A stretch of DNA of 64,000 nucleotides from Melampsora larici-populina 98AG31 (lineage: Eukaryota > Basidiomycota > Pucciniomycetes > Pucciniales > Melampsoraceae): NCBI RefSeq assembly GCF_000204055.1, contig NW_006768774.1, positions 160,133 through 224,132 of the forward strand, read 5' to 3'. Below are positions 44,460 to 55,953 of this stretch, piece after piece. Positions within the stretch are counted from its first letter, which is position 1; every line of letters begins with the position of its first letter. The position numbers and the translations under genes are program-made. Under the pieces are notes generated by a model. That model was given only the letters and a program-made list of their open reading frames with translations. It had not been told where the DNA came from and did no database searches.

Positions 44460-46178
44460 ATGGACGAAGGAGCCCTCGATCCCGATATGCAGGACACCTC
44501 AGCTTTTCGGGACGACGTGTCGACATACGCCGACGCGACTGAGGCGATGGGCGAGTCAGACCTGACGGGTCCAATGACTGTAACCACGCCCAAATCGCGT
44601 CAAGCGAACTTGATCGCGCTCGATATGGTCACCATACCCCATCTCGCTCTAGCAGGACCTGCTTCGAGCACTCCAGCTTCGCTGGAGAGCTCGAGGAAGC
44701 GTCTTCGGCAACGAGCACCCTCTCCCAGCCCACTTGATGAGGCTGATGAACTCACGGGTACACCTCGATCCACCCGTATCTCAAAACTCTTCCCAGGATC
44801 ATCCGGTGCTGCAACCAAGCCTCTCAATGTGCTGGTTCAGAAACTGCTTGAAGTGTTGAAAGCCACCCTGGTACCCAAATCCAAGACGGCCAAGTTGGTC
44901 AAGGTGGACATCGAATCGGCAGCCAATATCCTAGTGCTGGCCGGTTTGATCCAAGAACAAGCCTCAATCATCGAGTCGAGACGTGTGGTTTTCGAACCAG
45001 GTTGTCAAACGGCTCCCCCCCCTTCCTCATCCTCAGCTGCGGCAACCGCACAATTCGAGTTCCGAAATAACACGCTGGTCGACAAGGTTGAAGCTATGGC
45101 TGAACAACTGGCGAAGCTGGTTGCAGCAGCCGAATCGCCGCAAAGACCAGCCCAACCACAACCACAGCAGAAGGCTGCGAACTCATACGCTCTGGCCGCG
45201 TCCAAACACGCCCCAGGGGCCGGCACGAGGCCCCCACCCCAGCATCAAGGACCCCGGGTCAATCAAAAACAAACTCCCCGTCCCAAGGCAGAGCACTCGA
45301 TCACGCTCAGCCAGAAGGACCCGGCTAATATTGCTGGAGCGGGACAAACTATCCCTGAACTCATCAAGAAGTTCAACAGTGCGCTCAAAGAGGGCAACAT
45401 CAAGCTAACGTTGGACGATCAGTCCTTCATAACGGTTCAAAATATTCACCGACACCCATCAGGTGATCTTGTGATATACCTCGAATCGCAAAAAGAGGCT
45501 CAGGCTTTAAGAGGTCAAGAGGAATGCTGGCTTCCCAAAATTTCCCCCAACCTCTCCATAAAACAAGAAGTCCATGCCGTTATCGTACATGGCATTCCGA
45601 CCACGTTCAACCCTACCAGACAGGAGGATGTTGAACTTCTCAAGATTTGCAATGGTGATCTCCTCGATGACGCCCTCTTTGTGAGGTGGTTAAAGAAAGA
45701 TACGGCTGAGGACTCAGCTAAACGCCATTCCTCCCTGCTTATTGGCTTCAAGACGCTTAACCAAGCCACGCTAGCCGCGCGAACTAAGGTGTGGCACGGG
45801 AGAGGTAGACACCGCACAGAAATTAGTGGCCCACCACCGACACGTTGCTTCAACTGCCAAGGCGTGGGACACACTGCAGCAGCCTGTAAACTAGAACCTA
45901 TGTGTCCATCATGTTCAGGTCCTCACCACGCGCACAACTGCCCTATCAAAGGCTCCACAGCTTTGAAATGCATAGCGTGCGCTCGAGGCAAACTCAAGCT
46001 TGATCCTAGCACCAATCTTCCCCGTCTCTTTAAAGAGAACCATGCCGATTTCTTACATCACCCCTTTGCCCCAACGTGCCCAGTAAGGATAGCAAGCCAA
46101 CGGCCTCCTCACAACCCAAGTGATTCGCCATACATCATGGTAACCGACCAGCCCAACTCATCCTCTACCCAATGTTAG
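44460..46178 (+). CDS. LINE ORF1, gag-like RNA-binding protein with zinc knuckles
   Basis: About 572 residues from MDEGALDPDMQDTSAFRD at 44460. I prefer this start to the open frame from 44298, because that would begin inside the CACTA terminal repeat that the LINE merely landed in. Layout: acidic and Ser/Thr-rich N-terminus; helical region (VQKLLEVLKATLVPKSKTAK); Ala/Gln-rich linker; RRM-like part (NIKLTLDDQSFITVQNIHRH, GDLVIYLESQKEAQAL); then CFNCQGVGHTAAAC and CPSCSGPHHAHNCP, two CCHC knuckles, with a further ALKCIACARGK. It binds the LINE transcript in the ribonucleoprotein. Its TAG stop overlaps the ORF2 start (ATGTTAG), suggesting coupled translation of ORF2. Intact. Confidence 0.9.
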   Translation: MDEGALDPDMQDTSAFRDDVSTYADATEAMGESDLTGPMTVTTPKSRQANLIALDMVTIPHLALAGPASSTPASLESSRKRLRQRAPSPSPLDEADELTGTPRSTRISKLFPGSSGAATKPLNVLVQKLLEVLKATLVPKSKTAKLVKVDIESAANILVLAGLIQEQASIIESRRVVFEPGCQTAPPPSSSSAAATAQFEFRNNTLVDKVEAMAEQLAKLVAAAESPQRPAQPQPQQKAANSYALAASKHAPGAGTRPPPQHQGPRVNQKQTPRPKAEHSITLSQKDPANIAGAGQTIPELIKKFNSALKEGNIKLTLDDQSFITVQNIHRHPSGDLVIYLESQKEAQALRGQEECWLPKISPNLSIKQEVHAVIVHGIPTTFNPTRQEDVELLKICNGDLLDDALFVRWLKKDTAEDSAKRHSSLLIGFKTLNQATLAARTKVWHGRGRHRTEISGPPPTRCFNCQGVGHTAAACKLEPMCPSCSGPHHAHNCPIKGSTALKCIACARGKLKLDPSTNLPRLFKENHADFLHHPFAPTCPVRIASQRPPHNPSDSPYIMVTDQPNSSSTQC

Positions 46179-49100
46179 AGAAAGAGATAAGGGAAAAACT
46201 TAATATAAAACAAACAGCGGCAATTCTTCAATTGAACTGCTGGCACTCCAAACACGTCACACACTCACTATTTAATTCAGATCTCACTAATCTTTTCTCT
46301 ATCTTATCAATTCAGGAACCTTATGTTAACCCAATCGACAACCTCCCTCTTAATATGCAAAATTGGTCTCTGGTCTGCCCGACGCCTCAGTCTCTCAAAG
46401 AGGAGGACAGACCCAGGGCATGCCTATATATCAGGCAGGACCTAAAGCCCATCATCAACCCAATTCACTTCCCATCACGCAACCTAGCCGCAAGCACCAT
46501 CACCATAAACGTCTTCACCATATTACTAGCAAGCGTTTACAACCCCCAAAAGACTCTCTTAGGGTTTGAGGCATTCACCGAAATGCTTCAAAAATCCCCG
46601 CTCTCCACACAACTTCTTCCCACAATATGTACTACTGATGCAAATCTTCATTCACCCCTATGGAACCCAGCTCACAACAACACCGATGACAAAGAATTGG
46701 AGAGGCTGATCGAGATGCTGACAGATTGGGGCCTCAATCTGCGCTCTCCCAAAGGGATCCCCACCTTTGGAGTAAGATCACCCAACACGGAAGGTACCTC
46801 TATCGACCAGGTCTGGGTCAACGAGGATTTTGACGACACGTTGATCACATGTTTCATTGACAAAAAAGACATCCTAAACCATCACTCTGACCACCAAGCG
46901 ATAGTCACCTGTTTCTCAACGAAGACGGGTGATGAAACGCTGGCCGCTCTCCAATCCTCTGCGAAGAGAAATTGGAACAAGGTCGAACGGGTCCCCCTCA
47001 AACGAGAGCTAACAAACACACTTCCCGCTCTCAAACCCCTTATGACACGCACAGATATTGAGGAGTTTGACGAAGATCTTCGCAAGGCGATTACCAACGC
47101 TCTAGACAATCACTCGCCCAAAAAGGCAGCTCATGGCAAGCATAAAGCTTGGTGGCGGCCTGAAGTACTCAACCCTCTTTGCAAAGAGGCGTCTAGACTA
47201 CGCAGACTGGCCAAGAAGAACCGCGACCAAGAATCCGATCAAGCCTACAAGAATGCCCGCAACAAATTCAACCGAGCAGTCGATAAGGCAAAAAAAAACT
47301 CGTGGCGACATTTCCTTTCCACGGTCGACCACACAAACCTCTTCCAGGCGAAATGTATCGCGTCTGGAAGGAAACCCTCCTCCCTAGTCAGCACCATCAT
47401 CACAGGTGACGGGAAGGTCTGCTCATCAAATCAAGAGAAGGCTGAAGCCCTATTCGACACCACCTGTGTAGCCACTGCACCATGCAGGCTCGACGACACA
47501 AACCACCTAACATTCCCTCTCACGGACACCGACAGACCATCAGCTGAAGTCACGAATCCTTTCTACGACTCTATCACTAAAGATTCTATTGGAGCAATCA
47601 TCTCGGACAGTCCTCCCAAGAAGGCGCCTGGCGCCGATGGGATCCAGAACTGGGTATGGCAGATGATCTGGGACACAGTCAAATCCCACGTAACGTTTCT
47701 TTTCAAATGCATTTCTCTCACCGGATTCATCCCGCACGCTTGGAAGAAAGCGGTCACGGTGATGATTCCCAAACCGGGGAAGCCAGACCATACTCAAGCC
47801 TCTGCTTACAGACCCATCGCTCTACTATCAACGCTCAGCAAGATATTCGAGAAGCTCCTCACGGTCCACCTCTCAGGTCAAGCAGAGAGCCTCAAGATGT
47901 TACACGACGGTCACTACGGTGGTTGACCAGACAGATCAAGCCAGGAGGCGCTAGTCCACTTGGTAGCGTGGATCAGGCGTGAGTGGTCCAGAGGGAAAGT
48001 AGTTGGCGCTCTCTTCGCGGACGTCAAATCTGCCTTTCCCTCAGTCCACCACCCGAGGCTCCTAGACACGCTCGAGAGAAAAGGAGTACACACCCAGACT
48101 CTCAACATCATTCATGACTTTCTCACAGACCGAACCACCACACTCACGTTTAATGGCTTCGAATCAGAGGCATTTCCACTGGATCACGGACTACCACAAG
48201 GATCCCCTCTTTCCCCCCTTCTCTATTTACTCTATAACTCGTCCTTACTAGAGATCACTGACAACATACCATCTGCATCAGCTTTGGGATTCATCGACGA
48301 CGTGGTTCTCTTATCCACGGCGAACGACACCAACCAGCTTCGATCACAGATGCAAACCCTCTCTTTCCGCCAACAACAGTGGGCCAAAAACCATGGGGCC
48401 ATCTTTGACACCAAGAAGACGTTTTGGGTCCTTTTCAGTCTTCAGGACCACGAGATCATCCCGACAATCGACTTTGCGGACAGGAAACGCATTGAACCGG
48501 CCAGCTTTGCGAAGTGGCTTGGCGTCAAGGTGGACAACAAGCTCAGCTTCAAGCAACAACGACTAGATATCATAGCTAAAGGCCAACAGAGGGCGGGATT
48601 CTTAGCCGGTCTATCAAAGACAGGTTGGGGGATCCCTCCTAAACTCCTCAGGACGCTCATCACCACGACCATACATGCGGCCACCGATTACGGTGCTATG
48701 GCATGGCTCCTGATAGAACCACCGGTCTTCTTCATCCAGAATATGACAAAAATTGACAACACATGTGCACGAGCGGCTTTAGGAGCTTTGAGCACGACCC
48801 CAAACGCCTTTCTGCGACACGACCTCAACCTCACCCCACCCAAAGCACGACTCCAGAGCAAAGCGCTGAGCTTTATGGCACGCTCCTTAGCTAAGTCAAA
48901 AAATCACCCTTTCTTCCACATCATACAACAAGCGCAACACACAACCCCCAAAAGTCACAAAAATCCTTTTCACCTTTTCTTTCAGCACTCCCTCCACAAG
49001 TTTTTTGAGGAATTTGTAGTCCAGTTACCGGTGGATCCGGCTTCAACGCTAACACGTCCCTCCAACTACTCGACCGTTGTCCAAGAGAACAAGGCGATAG

Positions 49101-50068
49101 CGACTTTGAACGCCATTCGCCTAAAACCTGACCCCCACCACCTGCTCATCTTCACGGACGGATCGCGGATACCGAAGAAGACCACCGCTGCAGCGGCGTG
49201 GTGCGCCAACACCAAAGAATCCAAGACATCACATCTAGGCCCGGCACGTTCGCATGGAATATACCAAGCTGAGTACCGCGGAGTTCAGTTAGGGCTAAAA
49301 ATGGCCCTTGAAAACGCTACACCTACCACACTAAGAACAACAATTGTTCTCGACAACCAGGGAGTGATAAAGGATCTGAAATCCAATTCCTCCTCGGTTT
49401 CCTCTTTAGATAACCGTCAAAAAACCTTCAAGATTCTACAATGCCTTCACCAAAGCTTCCCGCTTATGAAAGTCACGATACGATGGTGTCCTGGCCATAA
49501 GGGCATCCCAGGGAACGAAGAAGCTGATAAGCTAGCTAACGGCCTGGCAAAACAATCTCTTCCCAGCACCTTCACCGACACACCTAATACCGCCGCATTC
49601 CTTGCCGCCATCAAGGAGTGGAAAACAGAACAAACGGAGTCTTTTACAGCAGAAGACATCAAACGTTTGGGTCACAAACCACAACCAAAGAAACATCTTG
49701 ATGGACTAACTCCGCTCCTCAAACACGAAATCGCAACCATCACACAACTTAGATCAGGTCATGTTCCGCTTAATGCTTATCTAAACCGCTTTAAACAACC
49801 AGTCGATCCTGTCTGTGACTGCCAGGCAGGCATCGAGACAGTTGACCACTTTCTTTTCATTTGTCAGACATACGAACGCCAACGAACGAAACTCGAATAT
49901 GAATTACACGAACACAACACCCAAATGAACAAACGAATTTTATCAAACACCAAGAACTTCAAGACCATTGCCAGATTCTGCAACTCCACATGGAGGTTTG
50001 CAAATAGATGGATCTGGGCAAAAGTAGTAGACGAACCCCGTCCACAAAGACCACAACCACTTGAATAA
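46172..50068 (+). pseudogene. LINE ORF2: endonuclease, reverse transcriptase, RNase H, zinc knuckle; one TGA
   Basis: About 1,298 codons, starting MLEKEIREKLNIKQTAAILQ. Apurinic-type endonuclease (residues about 15-235): LQLNCWHSKHV, LSIQEPYVNP, TDANLHSPLWNP, SIDQVWVNEDF, HHSDHQAI. RT (about 470-760): KKAPGADGIQNWVWQ, VTVMIPKPGKPDH, YRPIALLSTLSKIFEKLL, GALFADVKSAFPSVHH, LPQGSPLSPLLYLLY and the catalytic FIDDVVLLS. RNase H (about 985-1130): LLIFTDGSRIPKKTTAAAA, QAEYRGVQLGLKMAL, TIVLDNQGVIKDL, RWCPGHKGIPGNEEADKLA. C-terminal CDCQAGIETVDHFLFIC knuckle. TGA at 47924-47926 sits in GG-stop-PDRSSQEAL, where an Arg is expected (TTGA context). The frame is the same on both sides, so one substitution inactivates an otherwise complete ORF. 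Confidence 0.92.
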
Positions 50069-50246
50069 AAACTGCATCCCACTCCCTACTTCACCGCCCT
50101 TTTCTCACATCTCATATCAAACATGTAACCTAGATGAAACAGCCAACAGCTACCTTTCCCCTGACACAGCCAGAGGGGTTTTACCGGTGCTGGACATATT
50201 ACATAGTGTTTGATAGCCTAGCGGCTCCAAAAACACTTTAAGCAAT

Positions 50247-50475
50247 AGGGGTTCTCAAAGTTGGCACCCCTGTCGACTCTATTCTACCTATGATAACAGT
50301 ATCTATCGAAGACATGTAACCTGATCATAGATAGTTTTTCCTTCATCTCATTTCCCCTCGCTTCCACTTACACAACACACCACTTACATACACATGTTCT
50401 CACTATTATCTCGAGACTCTGTTTGAAGCTTCCAAATGGCCTCGACCCGGTACTGTTTACCAAGTCCCAGCGCGG
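50247..50475 (+). repeat. KDZ left terminal inverted repeat
   Basis: Inverted match to 59693-60051 apart from the extra foldback in the right copy. It includes CATTTGGAAGC-flanked sequence with an ATG at 50436 that is mirrored at 59728 in the right copy, so both inward genes begin in or just past repeat sequence. The repeat likely supplies the promoter on each side. Confidence 0.85.
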
Positions 50476-50612
50476 TCACAAACCCGCGGTCCATGAGCTA
50501 TAGAGGACCTCTCGTGACAAGTTTTTCGTTCGCACTTTCACCTCATACCTCGACCGTCAATACCCTCATACCTCGACCGTCAATACCTCACTCACTACGT
50601 TCTCACACCACA

Positions 50613-52290
50613 ATGACCACCTTGAGCTCCCAAATTGTATCGAATCTCGAAACGATGGCAGAGGATCTCTCGCGCCAGATGGACTCTCAACAACCCAACC
50701 CCCCTAACCCTTCTGTGACTTTCACACAAGTAGCGAATCCCTCAAAGAAACGCAAGACTTACAAGAAAAAACGTGCAGAGGCAGTCAAAACTGGGCAGGA
50801 ATCCGGATTCAATATGGCTGATATTCAAGATAAGTCGGCTGCTACCCTGCGATGTTTGGCCGAGAAGTTCGCCACGACCGGCATGAGCGGCTCAGTCCTC
50901 AAATCGATTTTAGAATTCCACGAGGAGATAGATACTATGATTGCCATCAAGGCTCTTGAGCTTGGTGTAACCGTCTCGGCTATGGAAGAAGTTTTGTAAG
51001 TTTTTGAGTTATTTGTTTTCATTACTCGAATGTGTCAAAAACAACGTAGGTAGAATTTAATGCTTTCTTATTGATCTGTCTAGTGGCAAGTTTGTTGGAG
51101 TACGTCGACGTTCGGCTTGGAACAACTTTCTCCGAAGTGACTTGGCCAGAGCGACATTCAAAGCAGGTAAGGATGATCATACTTAAATATACATACAAGC
51201 AGAGCTGATATCTTAGTGCATCTTCAATAGCTGGCGGGATCCACAGCGGCCAGGCCATGAAGGTCCTGGGTGCAGCATGGAAGAACATGGATCAAGCTGA
51301 GAAAGAGACTTACAAAGAAACCGATTCAGCAAATACTTATGACCACCTACAACTCCTAGATGAACAACTCGATGAAGTGGAAGTCGGCACTCACTCGCGA
51401 CAGGCTATATTGCAACCTCGGACCAAGATACTTCTCAATGCTCGAAGTCTCAAAAAGTGTAAAGATAACGCTTGCCAACTTTTAGACGAAACTCTAGCCA
51501 AGGTCTGTCCCGGTATTTAAAGACTGATTAATGTTCAATAACTAAAGTTTGATAGTTAATGTTCATAACAGTGCATACCGGTCGCCAAGACGAACAACTT
51601 CGAGCTTGTAATCATCGCGGTTTCAAATCACCTCAGCAAACATAACTTTCAAATTACCCGTAACACGGTAGGTGCTGATAAGGCAGTTGAAGTCCTCTAC
51701 AAAAAGGATGGCACCGAGAATTTCCCATGTCAATTACAAGCTTATCTGATGGGCAAATCAAGTGCTGAATTGTTCAGTCTGGTCTCAAGTAAGTACACAA
51801 ATTCTCGCCCCCTCAGACCACTTTCTATATTAACATTTTCTTTTCATCTATTCTTTTATATAGACTCTGGCCGCACGTTCCAATCCCGAGTTGTACACGC
51901 CCTCTCGGACTACTTACGTAAGTGATGCCACATCTCATAAGATATCCCCAAATAATACCTGACATGCTACTTTGATTGTATGTAGATGATCGCACTAAGT
52001 TGAAACACTGGCCTTGGACCAAGTGTGATTCCACTCTATTCGACGCCGGCTTTCGATTCAGACTGTTACCCGGAGCACGGTCAGTCGAAAAGACGTTTAA
52101 AGAGGCGAGCAGCAACCTCAATCAGGCCAAATTAGTCGCGATGGAGGCTGATCTCAAGGAAGGCTTGATATACTTGGAACCAATCGACCGCTCGAGCGCT
52201 ACCGCGCCAGCTAGTCCCTCAGCTCACACCAATACCATCGATCCTACCGAGACCGATGGTAACCTACTCGATCCTATGTTAACACAATGA
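50613..52290 (+). CDS. KDZ-borne HMG-box-like protein
   Basis: The likely start MTTLSSQIVSNLETMAEDLS is at 50613; an upstream in-frame ATG at 50436 lies in the terminal repeat. Six exons with GT-AG introns at about 50997-51083, 51168-51231, 51500-51572, 51790-51864 and 51918-51988. Features: basic nuclear-signal-like KKRKTYKKKRAEAVK; helical block; then RRSAWNNFLRSDLARATFK spliced to GGIHSGQAMKVLGAAWKNMD and QAEKETYKE, the spacing of an HMG box (Trp-x-x-Phe start, GxxWKxM-x-x-x-EKExY). The C-terminal half (NFELVIIAVSNHLSKHNFQI, CDSTLFDAGFRFRLLPGA) is unfamiliar. It probably binds DNA, perhaps aiding transposition or chromatin access, as inferred from the fold and from its place in the element. 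All exons are open. Confidence 0.7.
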
Positions 52291-53063
52291 TTTGCTTGCC
52301 ATACCCACAACCAACTCGACTTTCATTCAAATTTATGTTGTCAGAAGATATCCATGTTTTGCTGTCTCGATTTCTATTCATTTCTATTTCATGTTTTATA
52401 ACTTTATATAATTGTCTTTGTCATCGTTTGTTATGTCTGCTGACTCATCCTTACGCCATGAAATTCATATCATTGAGTTACAATTCCGATCAATCGGCAC
52501 CCAGTTCATTGGCCCAATGAACTCAACTTTGATATTTTTATAGCTTCTTCTGCCGGTGTTGCTTCCGCATGATTCAGCGGAGATAACAATATCACCATAA
52601 CATAATCCCACGTATATAACACGATATGTCTCAATATGTATGCTTCTATCTCCAAAACCCAGTCGATAGAACCACATTTATCGTCTTATTATATCAACTT
52701 GCCCCACATACACGTACTTTTATGTGGGATCAGTTGTTATAAGAAATACAATAATACAATCATATCGTGTGGTGCCGGCATCGGGCATACCATGAAGTTA
52801 ATTTCGACATGTCGCGTCGCCTGAGTGGGTATAAAGACCGCTTTCTTCAAGTGAGAATTCCATCACTCACATCACATCATCACTTGCGCCGTTCACAATT
52901 TTTTCATTCTGCTATTCCACCTGCTATTCCACTTTGACTTTGGGATCTTTCTTGGGCCGATCAAACTTTTATCTACATATCTACAACTCCTTCTCGCTTC
53001 TATCAATATCATCATCATCACAACTCCTTCTCGCTTCTATTACTATCATCATCACTTTTCATC
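52291..53063. other. Spacer between the two KDZ accessory genes
   Basis: No gene is supported. The last 250 bp before 53064 are pyrimidine-rich with direct repeats (ACAACTCCTTCTCGCTTCTA at about 52981 and 53018), a likely leader/promoter zone of the CCHC gene. Confidence 0.5.
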
Positions 53064-53715
53064 ATGTCTTCAGTACCACCTCCACAATTTCCAATTCGTA
53101 CCAACATCAATGCGCCCCCGACGTGTATCTTCATCACGCCAGAGATGCCTGCCCGAGTCCGTTCGATTTTTTATCCAATACCTCCTCAACCAAATCAACA
53201 CCCCGGAATTGCGGCGGGTGAGGACCAGTGCTTCTACTGCGGGCATTTTGGCCACCGTCAAGAACGATGCAATGACGCAAAATTGAAGAAACCACGATCA
53301 GCTGAAGATTTTGAAGACTGGCGGCGAGTCTCAGCAAATCCCAAATGGTATAGCGTGACTGCTCTATGGCCAAGCTGTGCTCCGAGGCCGAGGCGCGACA
53401 ACACGCCTGAGACCGCTTTGACCTCTACCAAAGCCTTTGTTTCGGCCTTGAATGATACTTCAAAATATTTTGATTCCAAGCGATACTCCAAGTTGTAAGT
53501 TCAATCGAGTAATTCTTATCTTGTAGACTGGTTGCTGAAGTACCAAGTAGTTTTGTAGAAATCCGAGTTTGGAAATTTGGGAGACTTCAGAGCATCCGAC
53601 TGATTCGAACTCCAAGAGCGAATCGAATGTACCCATATCATCGGGACCGAAACGTTCTACGGACACCTCCGAAGGAAGTCCTCGCCCCATCAAGAGACGC
53701 AACATCTGTCCTTAA
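53064..53715 (+). CDS. KDZ-borne small CCHC zinc-knuckle protein
   Basis: Start MSSVPPPQFPIRTNINAPP at 53064. Exon 1 runs to 53494; the intron (GTAAGT...GTAG) ends at 53558; exon 2 runs to TAA at 53713-53715. About 196 residues. A Pro-rich head is followed by the CCHC knuckle CFYCGHFGHRQERC (spacing C-x2-C-x4-H-x4-C), then basic and Trp-rich sequence and a Ser-rich tail ending in a nuclear-signal-like SPRPIKRRNICP. The knuckle suggests binding of single-stranded nucleic acid. A role in transposition is inferred only from its position. I know of no named family. Confidence 0.7.
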
Positions 53716-55953
53716 GATGTTTGATGTCCTCAATATGTTTGGACTCGGAGGTTAGTCAATTATCACAAGCGGAGTTAGACTCTTATACTCTGATTGACAT
53801 CTATGTTTATTATTGTAGTTACAATAGCTGAGATAGCCAGCGCTTTTCTCGGTTTTGGAATACTTTCAATATTGTTTGGACTTGAGTGAACGAGATATAA
53901 GATGTTCTAAAATACTATAAGTTGTTTTCGTTTCACATTTGAGTTGTTGATTTTGTTATCTGGTGGTATTGTATACGTAGTATCCTTAGTGAATGAGTGT
54001 TATGTTATAAGTTTGAGATACAAGGAATTGTGACCTCAACATCTTGTCCTGTCCCATTGTGCAAACCGATTTTCACTTTCAAGAGGCAAGACGTCGGTTT
54101 TGGAGAAAACTGTTTCAACAAACTGCCATCTAAATCCAATTTTATATAATGTGCTCGTGAGTCAATCCAGCCAGACATGTTCTTCAATGCAAAAAGCTGA
54201 TTTTTCATTTGGCGTAAGGTAACACAGCTGTTTTTTACTTTTCGAACGGGAAGATGATGTGTTTATATGAAAAACACCCAATAAGAAAGTGCCTTTGAAA
54301 GCAATTGTTACCTACTATGTAGTTTGGACATCCCTGCCAGACACAAACTTCATTGTGAAAAGATGAAGTTTGTGCTGGAGCAGAGGGAATACCCGATTTC
54401 TACAGGATTGATTCGCTTTTTCGAAACAGAAGACGTGGATATATCAAGAATAGACCCTCTCCAGTATGTGCTTTTACATGCTTCACTCGTGAAAGCATGC
54501 TTTGAGATGCCATCTTCAATGTGAAATGAGGCCCTTTATATACAAGTAGGAGTAACCGGTGCTATTGTTATAACACTGGTTACTATTTTTTGATGGGGAA
54601 CATTCAAAAGGGAACACGCTGATCTATGGTATGAGGTACCATTGATCAGATTCCAAAAACAAATAAGGTTTTTGAGATGACTGCTGTCTCATTGAAATGA
54701 GACTTTTTATCTACTCGTGGAAATATCCACGTGTAGGGGTCATTTTTGGCAACACAGTACTCAAATAAAAAAATTTGAACTCTCAACCAAATTTCAAAGT
54801 TGAGAAAGTTTTATGATTGGGCAGCATCACTTGATAAGTGGTTTACCTGTTTGACATAATATGTCTTCTCATGAATGTAAGACTGTGATTTGAGGTGTGT
54901 TTCTCATCATATGGGCATCATCTTTTGCGACAAAGTGCTCAAATGAAACTTTTGATATTTTCATGTTAGAGCAGAAGTTGAACTGGTATCATGATTGGAT
55001 AGAGTCATTTTATAAATGGGTTGGGTTTTATTCAAAGACTTGTTTTACTATGGGTGTAGTGCATACCCATGTCCTTTTGAATAATGACTAGTTCCTTGTA
55101 AACGCACCTAAAAAAAGGGTAAGTCCCCCTCAAAAATTTAATTTCTTGAGTAACTCACCCTCCAATAGAGTGATGCTATCCAATAAAGAATCCGGTTGAA
55201 TTTTTACTCTAACTTGAAAATTGAAGAAGTTTTATTTGAGCACTGTGTCTCAAAATACAAACCCCTTATGTTGATATTTGCACCTCAAAACACATTGATA
55301 ATATACAATATGGAAATAAATTCAGAAATTTATAGATTCATGCTGACCCATCATAAAACTTTTTCAACTTCCCTTGTAAGTTGAGAATTGCAAAAGATTT
55401 ATTTGAGCACTGTGCTGAAAAACATGACCCCTACATGTTGTTTTTTCCAACTCAAATCTTGATTACATCGAGATGAGAGTACATATAATATTTAGCAAGT
55501 CATTCATTAGTAGATCTATGCCACTTAATCATGGAACTGGTGCCAATTATCTTTCAATTGAAGACTTGAAAAACTTTTATATACGTCATGTGTCCCAAAA
55601 TATTACCCCTACATGTAGACATTACCTACTTTGATTCTAATATCTTTTACACATGAATTGTACTTATCTTTTGTATACATGGGTTATCATGTTTCAATGG
55701 TACGGTATATACACTTATATGAACCTCTTTGTTCATATTTCACACAACCATCATCTATCTTGTGCACAAATATGTATATACCTTGTCATACATGTGATAC
55801 ATATATTCTTTGTGACCTTGTTTAGATCGATGTTTTGATTTTTGGGTCAAATTTATTTGAATCTTATTATTTCATATTCAAAGGAGCAGAGTTAACAATA
55901 CTTGTATGATGATTACAAAACAACATCTTTTACAGAAACAACATTATATACAT
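53716..55953. other. Repetitive non-coding middle of the KDZ element
   Basis: AT-rich, no convincing gene. From 54700 to 55640 it holds diverged copies of a block around TTTATTTGAGCACTGTG...ACCCCTACATG in both orientations: inverted near 54729-54775 and 54909-54960, direct near 55230-55270, 55395-55440 and 55575-55620. The end near the transposase stop (55954) contains no obvious terminator. Confidence 0.55.

Noticed and set aside
54324..55840. Several 60-70 codon open frames in the KDZ middle region
   Set aside because: They fall in AT-rich repetitive sequence in changing frames and their translations look random.
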